64,000 nucleotides of DNA, taken from positions 62,001 to 126,000 of the forward strand of contig JASANG010003183.1 of NCBI GenBank assembly GCA_030248215.1, in the 5' to 3' direction. The notes under the pieces are model-generated. The model saw only the letters and a list, made by a program, of their open reading frames with translations, had not been told where the DNA came from and did not search any database. This document shows, piece after piece, positions 10,801 to 25,800 of the stretch; position 1 is the first letter of the stretch, and each line of letters starts with the position of its first letter. The DNA comes from Enoplolaimus lenunculus (taxonomy: Eukaryota; Nematoda; Enoplea; Enoplida; Thoracostomopsidae). Position numbers and translations under genes: made by a program.

Positions 10801-13800
10801 ATTTAGTAATTGCATTTGGCTTCTCGTTCGCTTCGCTTGCGAGTTTTTTTAACCACTTCAAACCCGTCACAAGTTTGCGGATCCGTGACTGATTATGAAA
10901 CGGTTTACGAATGTTATTTCTAAGTTTTCAAGTACAGCGTTCCCGTCGGAAAACAAGATCGACTGCCAAGTGTTTGGTCAGTTCTAAAGAAATGCATATT
11001 AATTTAAAATTTTTGACTCAAAAAAATTAAATATTTAAGCATTTTTTAAAAAATCAACGGGTGGCTTTCTATGAAAATTTCTCAAAAGGGGTTTTGGTCA
11101 TGTTACAAACTAATAGGGTATCTAAACCCACTTTACAAAATTTCCAAAAGGGGGAATCTGCTTAACTATAAACGACCCCCCAGTGACCGAACACTTGCTT
11201 GCTGTATTTTAATATTTTTAGTTAGAAGATGGAAGCGGATTGGGTGAAGGCGATACTAAAGAAATAATAATTGATAAAGTAATTATTAATTATTATCTGT
11301 TTGTCATTGATTGGCCCTAAACTGTCTCAAAACGATCCTTATTTCCAGATGTTAGTAATACCAAGAGTCGATATTCACACTTTAATACAAGAGTGTGAAA
11401 CTGGATGCACTATGTGTAGAAAAGAATGTACCCGGCACGCGTTGCGTTTTTGTCCCACCACCTTTATTTAGAGGGGGTACAACCGATGCGAACCATGGCA
11501 CTTTATGTATGCAGCGTCAAACATGGCACACTTATAGTTTAGTTTCGGGCGTATTCATGTGATAACGACCCCCCTCTAAACAAGGTGGGGTCGGACAAAA
11601 ATGCAACGCCCGGTGGTACATCTTGCACCATGCGGAACCTCATGAGTTGCACACTCTTGTCATTATCCACTCTTGGTAATACCTATCGATTGCCAGTAAA
11701 ACATATTTTGAAGCAAAAATAATTGACACAGTCGTGGTTGTGCTTAAAATCTTAAAACTTAAGCTAAGTCAAATGCAAATAATGCGCTCAATTTTACATT
11801 TAATCATTCGAGTTGTTTACAAGTTACAAGACTTATCATCAACTGGCAATAGGTACTGAACATATTTTGAGAATATGGCCACATATTATAGGGTTGAGAT
11901 CGTTTACATTAAATACTCGACGTTTTAGGACGAACAAAAACAGATCCAAGTTATGCCAAACCTATTCATTGAGTTCAGCATAATAATATTTGGTGACAAA
12001 AACGAGCTTTAGTTCAGCTCTCTCAAAACTTAAGCTTAAATCATAGCTTAAACTAAACATAAATATTAGTTTAAGTAAAACTCAAAATGGCTTGCGCTTG
12101 AGATCAGCGATTTTTAAGCCAATGTACATGTGGCGTTCACATTTTGTCTACACAACCGCTATTCAGATCACAACATTTTATTGTGATGTCGAATCAACTT
12201 GGACAAAACGTGTTCCAAGCTGTCCCGGTTATAACGTGAACCCCGCACGAGCGGGGCTTGGCGTATATTAAAATATGAGTTAGGTTCAATGCAAGGTTTA
12301 GGCCTAATCTACAGATCGTTACAGTAAACATAAGCCAAAAATGCTAACTTAGTTCAACACTTGATTTGTTAGAACACATATTATTGCTGTTTTAGGACAA
12401 GGAGAATGAACATGAAGAACAAACAACGACAGGTATGTTTACCGATATGTAATTATGTGTTTGTCTAACGGGACACTGAGGTTCTAGTACACTTACCCCA
12501 CATATATGATCAAGATTTAAGCTTAGGTAATGCCTTCATACAGTGTAAAAATGAGGAGTCAAATTGACTCTGTCGGAATTAATAGGTTTTTCCTGACGAC
12601 ACAAAATGAGTCAAATTCGACTCCGCCAGAGTCAAACGTGTGACTCAGTGATTCGAATTTGACTCTGGTGAAGTCGAATTTGACTCAGTTTGTGTAGTCA
12701 GGAAAAGCCTATTTGCGAGAGAGTCAATTTGACTCCCCATTTTTTGCATTGTATCAACGGCTTAGGCTTAAACTCGGGCTTTCTTTACCGAGGCCTAAGC
12801 CTAAGCCAGTGGTGTTACGTGTACAAGAGCCACGTCATAATCTCCCATGGAATGAATGACGTCACCAGCATTGTCGTGATGAAAATTTTGAGAAGCTGGA
12901 TGCAAGTTGTATAGTAAAAGCTGACCGTATTTCTGTATTGCTAACTCGACAGTTGGTGGCAGATAATAGCGTAACATTGTTTAACCCTTTCTCACATGAA
13001 TATTTTCAATTTCATATTAGTTGTAATTTCAAGGTAAGATTCGATCCCCAGTCTCACGGACTTGAGGCGTTTACGATGACCACTGAGCTATAGGAGCTTG
13101 ACGCTCGAGCCCGAGTAGGCTCTCACGTCTTGTGGGGATTTTGCACTGCGCATATATATTATAAATGTTAAACACTGCTCACAGTGTGTGTATTGCTCGT
13201 ACATTATTGTATTTAGTTTCTCATCGTATAGTCTATGAGTGAAAGGGTTAAATAATTATTTTCTCTAGTTTTAGTTCGAACTCCTTCATTCATAATCGAT
13301 AGCGCAGAATCAGCCGAAGAGTTGGAGGATAATTTTACCACAACCACCCAGAAGGCGTCAATCTCAATTTCAACGTCAACTTCAACTATTACTACTCCTG
13401 CACCCGTTAGCCCTCTGTCAATTAGTCCTAAGCCGATTTACATTAAAGGTAAGTAGATAAATTACGTAACATCTTAAGTTAGCAGTTAGAAATTTTTCAA
13501 CAACTGTTAAGGAATTCGGCCCATGTAAAGATCAGTGGCAGAACGTTTTTCTGTGGGACTGCAATAGAGTAAGCTTAAGCTTTGGACTATTTTTTTGCTT
13601 GGCTAGGCTTAGGCTTAGCCTTAGGCTTAGGCTAACGAATATGCTTGTTCTTACGCAAAGGCTTAGGCGTAGGCTTATGTTTAGGAATATGCTTATAATA
13701 CTGTTACGCCCCTGTTCTTTACATTGGCCAAGGTATGTCAGCCAAAAATTTCTTTACCCATGCGAGCAAATTTTATAAATTATCAAATCATGGGTGCAAG

Positions 13801-16800
13801 GTTGAACTGGGAATGTGATCGATACGGCCAAATATGGCTAAGTTTAAGCTTCGGTGTCAAGCTTACATATGTTTGAGAACTTACGAAAAATAATCAATAA
13901 AAACATAAAACTATTTTAGTATTTCTTCGGAGTTTTGCCCGCGTTAAACTTTCTTCACACTAAACATCAAGTCAAAGCCTAAGCGTAAGCCTAAACATAA
14001 GCATAGTCGTAAGCCAAAGCCTCTCGAGTCTCCAGTGTTCCAGGGTGAATGCCCTTACCAATTAACTTGGACGTGTTTTTTCTACAAATTTGGGTTTGTC
14101 GCTTGTTTAACACGATTTTAAGAATAATGGAAATGGTTATTTTGAGTAAAAATTTGACATTTTTTTGCAAAAAATAGTTTTTATGCTAATTTTTAATTTT
14201 TATATTTTAAGCTTATCATGGCTGCCTTTGCTGTATTTTAGGTGAAAAAGGAGATAAAGGTGATCGTGGTCGGCCTGGTAAACAAGTAAGTTGAAATACA
14301 ATACTTTTTTTATGAAATACTGTAGTGACCCAAATAAGAGGGGGACTGATATTGGTTTGGCCGCTCTAGAGGGAACCTTCTGCTTTTCGGTTACGGACTG
14401 TTATTTATTTTAACCAACGCTCCACCAGCCTTCGTTACTGATATGTATCCGGTGCTGCAACAATCCGTTGAATTAAACGTTTATTTGTCTTGCGTCAATT
14501 GCTTGATCGATCATGCAAGGTTATACTTAAAAATGAACTTTCAAAATTAAAGTACGCTATAAAGTTTCGAACTCAAATTATTTGGTCCTGGAGTCATTTT
14601 ATGCGCTACAATTAGGGATAATTGACATTTACTAATTATTTTGGTTTTAAAGCCAACTTGCAGTTGTAAGTTGCAGTTACAAGTTGTCGGTGCAAAATTG
14701 ATACGTGAGAATGGGTCTTAGAATAGTGATATATATTGCCAGTTAGCAACGAATTATTTGGAATTTTCCGAGGGGGATCCGACGTTGGACGTTTTTGTAT
14801 ACGGTTGCACCCGTCTTTCGTGCAGGTTGGAATATGACTCTTATGGTTTCAGGGTCAACCAGGTCGATCTGGAAAAGGTGAAAAAGGGGATCGCGGCGAG
14901 CCAGGTGTCGTTGCAGGGTACAACACACCTCGACCGAATCGGCTTAAAGGTGACAAAGGCGAAAAAGGGGACATATCTCAGGTTACTAAGCGATAATTTT
15001 TCAATGGATTAAAATTTAAAGTTTTTCAATTTAAGTTTGTTGAAATTTAAGTTTAAAAATATTCGAAATTTCGCTCCTGTTGCAGCGACTGAAATGTTAA
15101 GAGTAGAAGACAGCATTAGCTGCGTGAAATGAACGGTAGACGATAAAGACTTTTACAGCTGATAGTGTAAACAACTTCAGTAAGGAAGCAACAACTTCAA
15201 TTTCAAACTGCCTGGCAATGAAAATTTCAGGTTATTAACGGTGAAAATAGGTATATTCCATGAACAGGCCAATGCATAGAACATGGCTGGAACGTTTTCC
15301 GGCGAGACTGTAGTAGAGTAAGCTTAAACTTTAGACTAATTTTTTTGCTTAGGCTTAGGATTTAGACTTAGGCTTAGGGTTAGGTATAGGCTTATTCTTA
15401 CGCTTAGGCTTAGACTCCGGCATAGGTTCAGGCGTATAGGCTTAGGTATAGGCTCATTCTTACGCTTAGGCTTAGGCTTAGGCTTAAACTTAGGCTTAGG
15501 TATAGGCATAGGCTCATTCTTACGCTTAGGGTTAGGTTTAGGCTTACACTTACGCTTACCTTGGGCTTAGGAATATGCTTATAATACTGTTCCGGCGCTG
15601 TTCTCTACATTGGTTCATGAACCAATCTACACTAGACCATAATAGTCTATTTTTTTCTGCGTATCTACAAATATTTTGGGTGGTGGAATATTCCCAACAT
15701 TGACATAAGCGTAGTCAAAATTTTGCAAAAATACAGTATGTAAAATTTCAGCCAATGTTACTTTAAGGGGCGTAACAGTAGATTAAGCGTATTCCTAAGC
15801 CTAAAGCCTAAGCCTACACGTTGCAAAAATGTATTCCTAAATTTAAACCCAAGCGTAAGCAAAACAAAAAAATGTAATCTAGAATCTTAACGTACTCTTT
15901 TATAGACCCATCAGAAACCTGGACGCCCCTTAAAGTAACAGGGGCCAAATTCGGATTGGGTTTATTTGTCTTTTTTTCCTAAAATCGGGTTTACATAAAT
16001 GCTTACGTAAGCCTCACATTTTAACCTAAGCCTAAGTCTTAGCTTTAAATGCTGCATGCGGAGTAATGTGTAGAACAGCGGTTTATGGCAGTTACCAATT
16101 GAAAAATTGTCTAAAACAGGCACTAGCGATCCAGAGGGTGGCCTACGCTCCAACGTCAGAAAATTTTTCTGTGATAAAATGATAAGGTCTCTACCATACA
16201 ATTTTTGCGTTTCATAATATTTGCCCGCTCGCCCCCACGTCAAAAATTTTTAGATCCGCCTCAGAAAACAAGTAGAAAAAATCCCGAAACAGCGGTTGAA
16301 CCTTAAAATGCATTTGGCTCTCACCGTCTATGTTTCTGTTATTTCAGTGTGACTGTCCAAATGGCCGGCCAGGCCCTGTCGGCCCTAAAGGAAGGCGTGG
16401 AGATCCGGGACCTGCGGGTCCTCAAGGTCCGCCAGGAGTATCAAAGGTAGTCTGTAGAAGTGTTGTTCGATCTGAAACAGTCTTAATTTTACCTTTTAGT
16501 TGTACAAGCAAATTGTTTGCTAAATTACAGTATTAGCTTTTGTACGCTTTCCGCGACAGTTGCACGTAAACCGCAATTGCATGACGGTGACCGCGGGCCG
16601 GGTAACAAAATTTTGACGCTGATATACGCGTGGGTAAACAATTTCAAAGCGCAGGTAAAAATTTGTGATTCTTTACCAACCTTGAGGTCAATGGCGGATC
16701 CATGGGGGGCCACCCCGGCCGTGGCCCCCGCAACAGCATCTCGACAAAAATTATATAGCAACTTTATGGCATTAGTTCGTGGTTTGTGTGTGGGTCAAAA

Positions 16801-19800
16801 ATAAGTTTATTACCTGTGAAATTTTGGCCCCCCCATTTTGAGATCCTGCATCCGCCACTGCTTGAGGTATGATATGACCAAGTATATTTGTGGTTCAAAT
16901 TTGGTAGACGGTTAATCGTGGTTACATAGCACTGAACAAGGTATATCGGTATTGGTATTGTATCGGTATCAATATGTCGGCATTTTTCAGCATCAGTTGA
17001 ACAGCACTAAAAATAAACATTAAAATTCAAAGGGCCATAGCTATTTGAACCAGGGGTCATGCTACCCTAGAGATCGTACTGCTGAACTTATGCATTCAAA
17101 TCTATCAAATAAACCATTTTTCAACTATATATTTTAACTGGAACACCCCACATACGTATTTTGGGCAGCGTTCCAGCATATTTGTATTTTGTATATCCAT
17201 ATGCAAATTTTATTCTATACTTCTAAGTGAATAATTCTGAAGATAGGAGATTTTCGTTTACTTTTTCTTTGTGTGGTTATTCTATAAGACTAAGTCTGTT
17301 TGCGATTTGCGTATATTTTAACATGTATGTAATTTGTATATTGTCTTTAAGCATCAATTTGGGAATTTGGGACGAGTATTTTTCTCTGCGGATGGTGGAT
17401 GTTCGGGCGTCCAACATTCCTACGGGACCCACACAGGCTATAAAATTTGTACTGGAGTTCAATACACAATCGTCAATCAAGTTTCAAGGCTTACGCGCAG
17501 ACTTGCTTGAACTAATCCTTATAAACATATGCCAAAACTCAGTGTATTCTAAGAGAGTTGCACATGTGTTCAACCTTGGATTATTAGCTAAATCAAAAAT
17601 TGATGATTACTCCTTAACAAGAGTGTGAAACTGTCGAAATTTGTGTGTTACAAAATGTACCACCGGGCGTTGCGTTTTAGGCCGACCCTCCTTCATTAGG
17701 GTGGCCAGCTTAAGTCATACCCCGACAGTCCAATCTTTCCTAAGAACAAATGTCCAATCATGGTTTAAGAAAAATCAACCAGTTCAAGTTTTTCCCGTGT
17801 GTAATGTTAATATACCAATGACTGTTTGACAAAACCAGATAATTTCTTTTGTTATGAATTATAATTTCAGGATACCGAATCAACAAATAGCCAAATTATG
17901 GGACCAACGGGCGGTCCAGGTTCAAAAGGAGATAAAGTATTTTATATTTGAGATACTTAATACAATTTGCCTCATTTTAATACTTTTGATCTGCAATACG
18001 TTTGTGTTCCGAGTATTACTAACTGGTTATAGTTGTTACACACAGTTGAGCATGAATTTACATCATTTCGTCGCCGGGCAACTTGTCGCTCAACAGTGTC
18101 CGAAAGCCTATGAATAAATGTAAGCATAATTTTAAGCGTAATTCTAAGCCGACGCCTAAACTTAAACATAATTGAATGTTCGACGAATTGTCGAGCCGAT
18201 GAAATTTCGGATTGCAAGTTACCGGGCGACTAATTGTCTTGCGTATAATTGCCGTGATACCGTTAAGAATGTAGCTTCTACTATGTCATTGTTACGTATC
18301 ACATATGCAAAACATAGAGTAAAAAGGTTTCCTTAAAATTTTTCTACACAGCAGCTGAAAATTTTTCAGGGGTTTAAACCCAAAATATTTAGTTGGGTTT
18401 AATGCACCCCCCACAATAGTGAAAATTTTCATCTTGAATCTAAATAAAAAAGTTGAATTTTAGGGCGATATTGGCACGCCAGGAATAGGCCGTCCTGGAC
18501 CACCGGTGAGTTTTAGCAAATTTCTTCTACAATTTTTTCTACGAATTTTAGTGTTTTACAATTTTAGACAGCGCCAATATACTTGTCAATTATCCCTAAT
18601 TGTAGCGCATGAATGAATCCAGGACAAAATATAGTTGAGTTCGAAACTTTAAAGCGTACTTAAGTTTTGAAAGTACACTGCTAAGTATAACCTTGCATTA
18701 TTGCTCAAGCTATTGACACAAGACAAATATACGTTTAATTCAACGGATAGTTGTAATACCGTATAAATAAATAACAGTCTGCAAACGAATAACAAGGGGG
18801 GTAACCTATTGAGAAGCCAAATAAATATCAGACCCCCCTTTTATTCGAGTCACTACAGTAATACATTTAATTTCCATACGTTTATATAATTGAGCTGGAG
18901 CGTTGCCCAAAATACGTATGTGTGGCGTTCCAGTTTTAATTATACAGTTATGTTGCGGATGGAGATAGATGGCGCTAGTTTGAAATCAAATAGGTTTATG
19001 TAGTTTTCTAAGCTTACATGTATATGTAACTACAATTTCTTTGAAAAACAGTATACAATAACGTCAGGAGAAATTTGAACGGTTGAGTATCGATACGGAA
19101 ACAAAAATTTTTCGATTTATAACCCCCTCATTTTTTAAACGGCGACTGCGCTACTTCGGAGGAGGGGCACATAAACTTAGGCACAGCGCTAAATGTTGTT
19201 TGGGTGGGGTGCTTTACCTTTTCGACAATTTGTTCATTCAGTATCTTACCGATAGATTTCTGCACTGCAAAAAATGGTGCGTCAAATTGACTCTTTCCAA
19301 AATAGGCTCTACGGGACTACACAAACTGAGTTAAATTTGACTCTGCCAGAGTCAAACGTGCGACTCAAAACAGTTGAATTTGACACTGGCGTAGTCGAAT
19401 TTGACTCAGTTTGTGTAGTTTCATAGAGCCTGTTTCGGAAAGAGTCAATTTTACTCACCATTTTTTGCAGTGTGTATGAAGTAATTGAGAGTCTTTAATA
19501 AAAAATTGTTGTATATAATTTTTAAAGTTGGAAGTAATATAACCTAATTGAATATTAATTTTAGGGCGACAAAGGAGACAAAGGAAGCATTGGACCGGTT
19601 GGACCTGCAGGACTTCCAGGATCGACACCTCTCATTGAACCGTTTCAAGTAAATGCATCCTATTTGAGTATAGTTTTTGGGCCATAATTTCCGTCAAACA
19701 AAAGAGTATAAAATTAATTTTTAACCAGCATTTACATGAACAAACTTTTAAATTTAAAGACAAACCTCACCAACTGGTAAGTTGTATACAGTTCGTGTAA

Positions 19801-22800
19801 AAGTTAATTTGTTCAATTTATCTCAGCTAAATTTTTGTTGTTACTATCAAGAGTGGATGATGCATACTTTCACAAGAGTATGCAACTCATTCTGTGTAGA
19901 AAACAATGTACCCGGCACGCGTTGCGTTTGTGGCCTACTCCCCCTTTATGTAGAGGGGGAACAACAAATGCGAACCGTGACACTTTATGTATCTGCCAAC
20001 GGAAATGATCCGCTTATAGTTGTTTAGGGGGTTGCATGTGTCAGCGGCCCCCTCTAACCAAGTGGGGGTGAGGTCGACCAAAAGCGCAGCGACCGGTGGT
20101 ACATTTTGCATCATGCGAAAACCCAAGAGTTGCATACTCTTGTATCATGCACTCTTGTTACTATTAGTCTATCATAGGAACACGGTAGTGTCACTTATTA
20201 TATGTTTCGTTCAAAGTATAAATTTTCATGTTTTGACATATAAAATCTTAAAGTCTGTGAGAAAAAGTTTCTTTGCCAAATAATAAAGACTGCGGTTTGA
20301 TGCGTTTGATCAGGGTTGGGTTCCGAAAAAACCAACAAAAAAGCGTTTTTTGTCTGGTTTGGGAGTGGAAAGGTGTTTTTGATTGATCCAATGATCCCAG
20401 CTGTGTAACAGGGTTGAGTTGTAAACTGAACTCCCTGGTTAAATTTAGGTAACAATAAAACTACAAATCCTGTTCGCAGAGTTTTTGTCGTATTCATTAC
20501 CACATGTTTGTGACCCAGCTGGAAGATGCTATTTTTAGACATCTGACGTTCTTGTAGTAGGCATCCTGTAATTATCATGTGATCCTTATAGTCATGTAAT
20601 TTTCGTAGTGTCACTTTGACACCTGATTCGACATCTATTAACCGTTTTTGGTATTTGTTGAAACACGAGTACACGGTTTTCAACTTTTTCGTCTTTTCTG
20701 TTTTTCCGGTCGACTTTAATTATCTCCGAAAACCCACACTGTAAATTCCAATGAGTTGAATAATCAACTCATCTGTCGAGTTAGTTTTTTTTTCTGAATT
20801 GATAACAATAAGCATTAACTCATTTTGAGTTGAGTTAATTTTCACTCTCTGTTGATTCCAATCCTGGTGAATTGATCAATTAACTCAAATTATAAGTTGA
20901 ATCAACTTACAATTCTGTAGTTCTGATAGTCCTAACTCAGACTGAGTGATTCAACTCATTTTGAGTTAAAACCAACTCACAGGAATTTAAAGTGCACTCC
21001 TGCGCAAGATATATGTTTAGACTCTTGGGGTTCGTACGGGCTGTACCCACTTTTGCTTAAATTTTGATAATTCTACTATAGCAAACGCTGTCAGGACTAC
21101 AAATACGACGTGTAATTTGTTTAAAAATTAAAATTCACAAATAATTTTGTTTTCATTTAACAGGCGATCGCTGGTTTGCCAGGACCACCGGGACCTCAAG
21201 GGCCTCCCGGACCGCCTGGACCGCAAGGAGACCCTGGCAGTCAAGGTTTACCGGTAAGGTTCTATAATAATGGCTGGGTTTTTTTTTGGAATTTGTACCT
21301 AAGGAAATACTGAACCAAATTTTTGGTTTCTTACGCCGCAACGAAAAAAATAAAGTTGCTGATTTATTATTAGACTTTGTACTGCAATGCATATATTTCC
21401 TAAGTGTAAAATTTGAATTCGTAGTCTCAATGTACTTCTGTATACTAGGTAAAAGTGCCCCTAGAAGGGACAGATTGTGATATGTTTCGTTTGAAGCATG
21501 TAAAAGAGTTTAAACAAGGGTTAGTTAGACCATAGATCAGTAGGTAATGCTTATAATATTAGCTCCATAACTTCTATGAAAATAGTTGGCATCTATATCT
21601 TTGACGGCTGTTTTTCAGTGTTAACACGCGTGCGGTCAGTGAAACAAGAAACGTATGGGCACAACGAACTTTCATCTGTTAAGCTATAAATTGAGTCGAG
21701 CAAGTATGCGTGACATTTTTTATTCGATAACCAATAGACGCAATTTGTAATCTTGCAATATTGAAATATTTACTAATCAAGTTTTAGAAACATAATATTT
21801 TAAAACTCAAAAAATATCCTCTTCCAATGAAGAATGCTAGATTAGATCGCTTATAAACTGAACATTGTAAAACCCAACAAACGCTAAAATTAAGCTAATA
21901 GGTGATGTCCGCTGGGCCCATATGTTTCTTGTTTCACTGACTGCAAGCGTGTTAACACTGAAAAAAGATATAGATGACAACTATTTTCATAGAAGTTATG
22001 GAGCTAATATTATAAGCATTACCTACTGATCTATGGTCTAACTAACCCTTGTTTAAACTCTTTTACATGCTTCAAACGAAACATATCACAATCTGTCCCT
22101 TCTAGGGGCACTTTTACCTAGTTTCTTTCTTTTACATGGGATACTGTGAGGTTTTATGCTAAGTCTACTCCTAAGCGTACGCCTAAGTCGAAACAAAATA
22201 TAAGTCTAAAGCGTACACTTGCTTCCTTGCAATCCACCAAAAAGCAGCCTGTTCTAAGATATAATGCATACAAAATATTACTGTCTTAGTTAGCAATTTC
22301 AGTAGTACAAACATCGCAGTGACACATAATCTATTGCACGGTGTCATTAGCATCACACAATAATATCGACTAGCTATAGTAATTACAAATTTGTAATACA
22401 GTTTTTTCGAAAAATTACAAAAATCAAACTTTTAATAACAACTTAAATGAGACGTTTAGCTGTCTAATTTGTGTATGGTGCCGAAGCGGCTAATTTGGAT
22501 ATTCTATACGCAAGTTACCTCATTCCAGCTCTGCTTTCCTGCATTGAACATTCTGCAAAACTTTCAAAAAGCGTGCATTCTCGATGGTTGAAACATATAT
22601 TATAAACACTATCGTGTTTCAATGATTAAAATAAAACTTCTTTCATGTTGTAAGCCTAAGGTATATGCTTGTCCATTATGTACATATGCTATGTGATGCA
22701 TTCCACTGATGGTTGCCGGCAGCATACGGTGCACAATCGACAATAAAAGTAGTTGAAGATGCAGGCTGCGTGGCACAACAGCTGAGCGTTTCGCTAGCCA

Positions 22801-25800
22801 TACAATTCGAACTAATAAACATTTAAGCCAATGTATAGAACAGAACCGTAACAGCAATACAATCATATCTAAAGCTTAAACTTACTCTATTGCAGTCCCG
22901 CAGAAAAACGTTCCGCCTCTCGATCTTGGCATGAGCCAAAATCTCGACCGTTTAAAATTTTAGAATAAAAAAATTTCGTGTTTAGGGTCGCAAAGATGTT
23001 ATCGCAATCGCCGGACCACGTGGCGTTGACGGGCCTCCTGGTCCACGAGGTAAACTGTAATTTGATTTTTAATTTTCAAAATTGAAGTTTAATTTTTAGT
23101 ATTTTAGTATTAAAATTAGTCCGGTTTCAGGCAAATTTTTAGCCAATAGGTTGCCAGTGGAATGCCAACAACATTTTTAATGACTTTGAAACAATTATTC
23201 AATTATTTCTATTAGCACCTAAATGTTATATTAGACTATTTTCACTTAAAAGCAATTATCTGTACATAAACTGGTATGGCTTGTTTGAAACCAGAGTCAT
23301 GGGAACGTTTGAAGTTTGAGGAGTACTATGGTTGGTTTTAGCTTTTAGTTTCACTGAAACTATACCATATGCTACCACTTAAATCGCGATTGAAGTAATA
23401 TATATATTTATATATTTATTTATATATTTATTTATTTATATATATTTATTTATTTATATATTTATATATTTATTTATTTATTTGTTTATTTAATATATGT
23501 ATTTATTTATTTAAAAAACGCTAAAAGATAGACTAAGTTTTGCATTGTTTCACTAGAAGCAACGCTGAAGTTATTCGTTCATTTCGAACCTTAGCTAGAT
23601 TTAGTTATCTATTCAAAGTTAAATGTTGTATATTGTTTTAGGTCCACAAGGCATCCAAGGACCGCCTGGAGGCCCTGGCCTGCCTGGCGTTCCAGGAAAA
23701 ACAGTAAGCTACATATAATTGGTTGACCTGTTCAACTTATATAATTATGGTTGTAATGTTTGAAAACCTATTTAACAGAGCAGTTTTGTAATTAGAAAAT
23801 GAACGTAAATATTTTAAATATTTTGCCTATGAGAAATTTAAATTTAGTGCAAATCTTAAAATGTACAACAATTGTTTTGTCTAATGGTAATCTGAACATT
23901 GCATGCTATTTTGGCTAAACTTTAATTTCTTTACCTATTTTCAGATTTTTCAATGGGCCGAAGGCCGACAAGGCCCACCTGGTCCTGCAGGACCACCAGG
24001 ACCGCCGGGACATCCTGGAGTCTTAGGCATCGCAATTGGCCACGGTGATTTTCATGGTGCAGAACAACACGTTGCCATTCCACCGGTAATAATTTTACTT
24101 TTGGGATATTGTCAATTTTTCCAATTTCAATCAAATACACAAATTCAGCAGAATTTTGAAATTCGAAGTGCGTAATGCGAGGGAGTACCCATTTTGATTC
24201 CCAATCACATAGAAGTCCGTATACGTAATAAAAGTCCGTTAGTGGATAGAGTCCCTAAACCCTAATTAGAGTCCATAAACGTCAATTATCTCTAATTGTA
24301 GTGCATAAATGACTTCAGGACAAAATAAAGTCCAGTTCAAAACTTTAAAGTATACCAAGTTTTGAGCATATCCTTGCATTATCGCTCAAGCTTCTGATAC
24401 AAGACAAATATACGTTTAATTCAACGGATCTACAGTAGTTACAAAAAAAGTCAGCAATTAGTGGTTTGTATGAGTCTGCAATTCATCGCACGACAACATG
24501 TTGCCCTACAGTGTCCTAAAGCCTATTAAAAGCTAAGCATAAAACTAAGCGAAATCCTAATCGTAAGCCTAAGCCTAAACATAATGATGGATCACCAATT
24601 GTCGAGTTGATAAAATTTTGGGTTACAAGTTGTCGGGCGACGAGTTATCCACGGCGAATTGTCGTAATACCAGTTTGTACAATTTGATATCGAGCTGTCA
24701 ATGATACTTTGACAGGTATAAAACCCTCGCTGTAAGTTAGGATAGCGCAAAATTATAGTAAATTTCTTTTACCGAAAAATATTATATGAATAAAGCCAAA
24801 TTCAGTTTTTGCCGCAAAAACTTGCACGTATGAATGAGACTTTTTATAGAATCCAATTTTCACCAGCAATCGCGAACTATTCTCAAGCTCACAAAAGCTT
24901 CCAATTGGTTCTGTTGCGTTTTCGAAAGAAACTCAAAGTTTGTACGTCCGCGTCAAAGGCGGTTGGCGTTCTGTAGTCGTAAGTTTGGTTTTATTTTTTA
25001 AAAATTGGTTTGCTGAAACATGGCTTACGGTAGCGTTATACTTTTGATGACGTCCGGCGCCATACGTCACCGTCCAGCGCTGTCCGTCACACTGCGTCCC
25101 TGTGCGGTATCGTACGTGTAGCGCAACCCTTATTCCGATTTTAAATAATGACGTCATTTTATTTAATTTTGGTGAGTTGGATAACAAAAAATTTAAAGTT
25201 AATATCTATATATTAAAGCCGGAACGCCCCACATACGTATTTTATGCAACGTTAGAGCAGATTTGTATATCCATAAACAATTTTGCTTCTATTTTGTTAT
25301 GTTTTCAATTGTCAATCAAGTTTCAAGGCTTAAGTGCAGACATGCTTGAACAAATGTTTCTAAACATATGCCAAGAAAGTTGCACATGTGTGCAACTACG
25401 GATTACTAGTTTTATTTATAAGCAGCCAATTACAGTATAAACAATTGCTAGTTTTAAAATTCTCAATGTCCCGCATATCTAAATTTCAACTCTACCATAA
25501 AGTAACAAAAACAGTTTCTTGGGGATTTTTACGGATATCCCAAAAGCCAAACAGGGCCCGGATTCTAAGAAGATAAGTTTTATTTGACCACGAGTGTAGA
25601 TTGAATTTTATTTCACAATTTGCGATAGCTGAAACTATTTTCAGTTTCAAACATTCCATCCGGAAGTAGACAGCTCGGGCAATATTCCACAGTCAATTGC
25701 GATAACTCAAAGTATACCTGTAAGTTTGTACTGGGTTCATGATGGTGAGGTTATACTTGTCGTTTAGTGCGAACGGCGCTGCAAATCTAAAATAATTTCA

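Noticed and set aside
11349-11460. Candidate collagen exon starting ATG after a CAG acceptor
   Set aside because: The sequence is the terminal inverted repeat of a family F MITE, and no in-phase donor exists. Joining 11278 directly to 12396 keeps the frame.
14758-15012. Open frame overlapping a collagen exon
   Set aside because: It is a shifted reading of exon 14853-14981. The Gly-X-Y frame with phase-matched splice sites is the real one.
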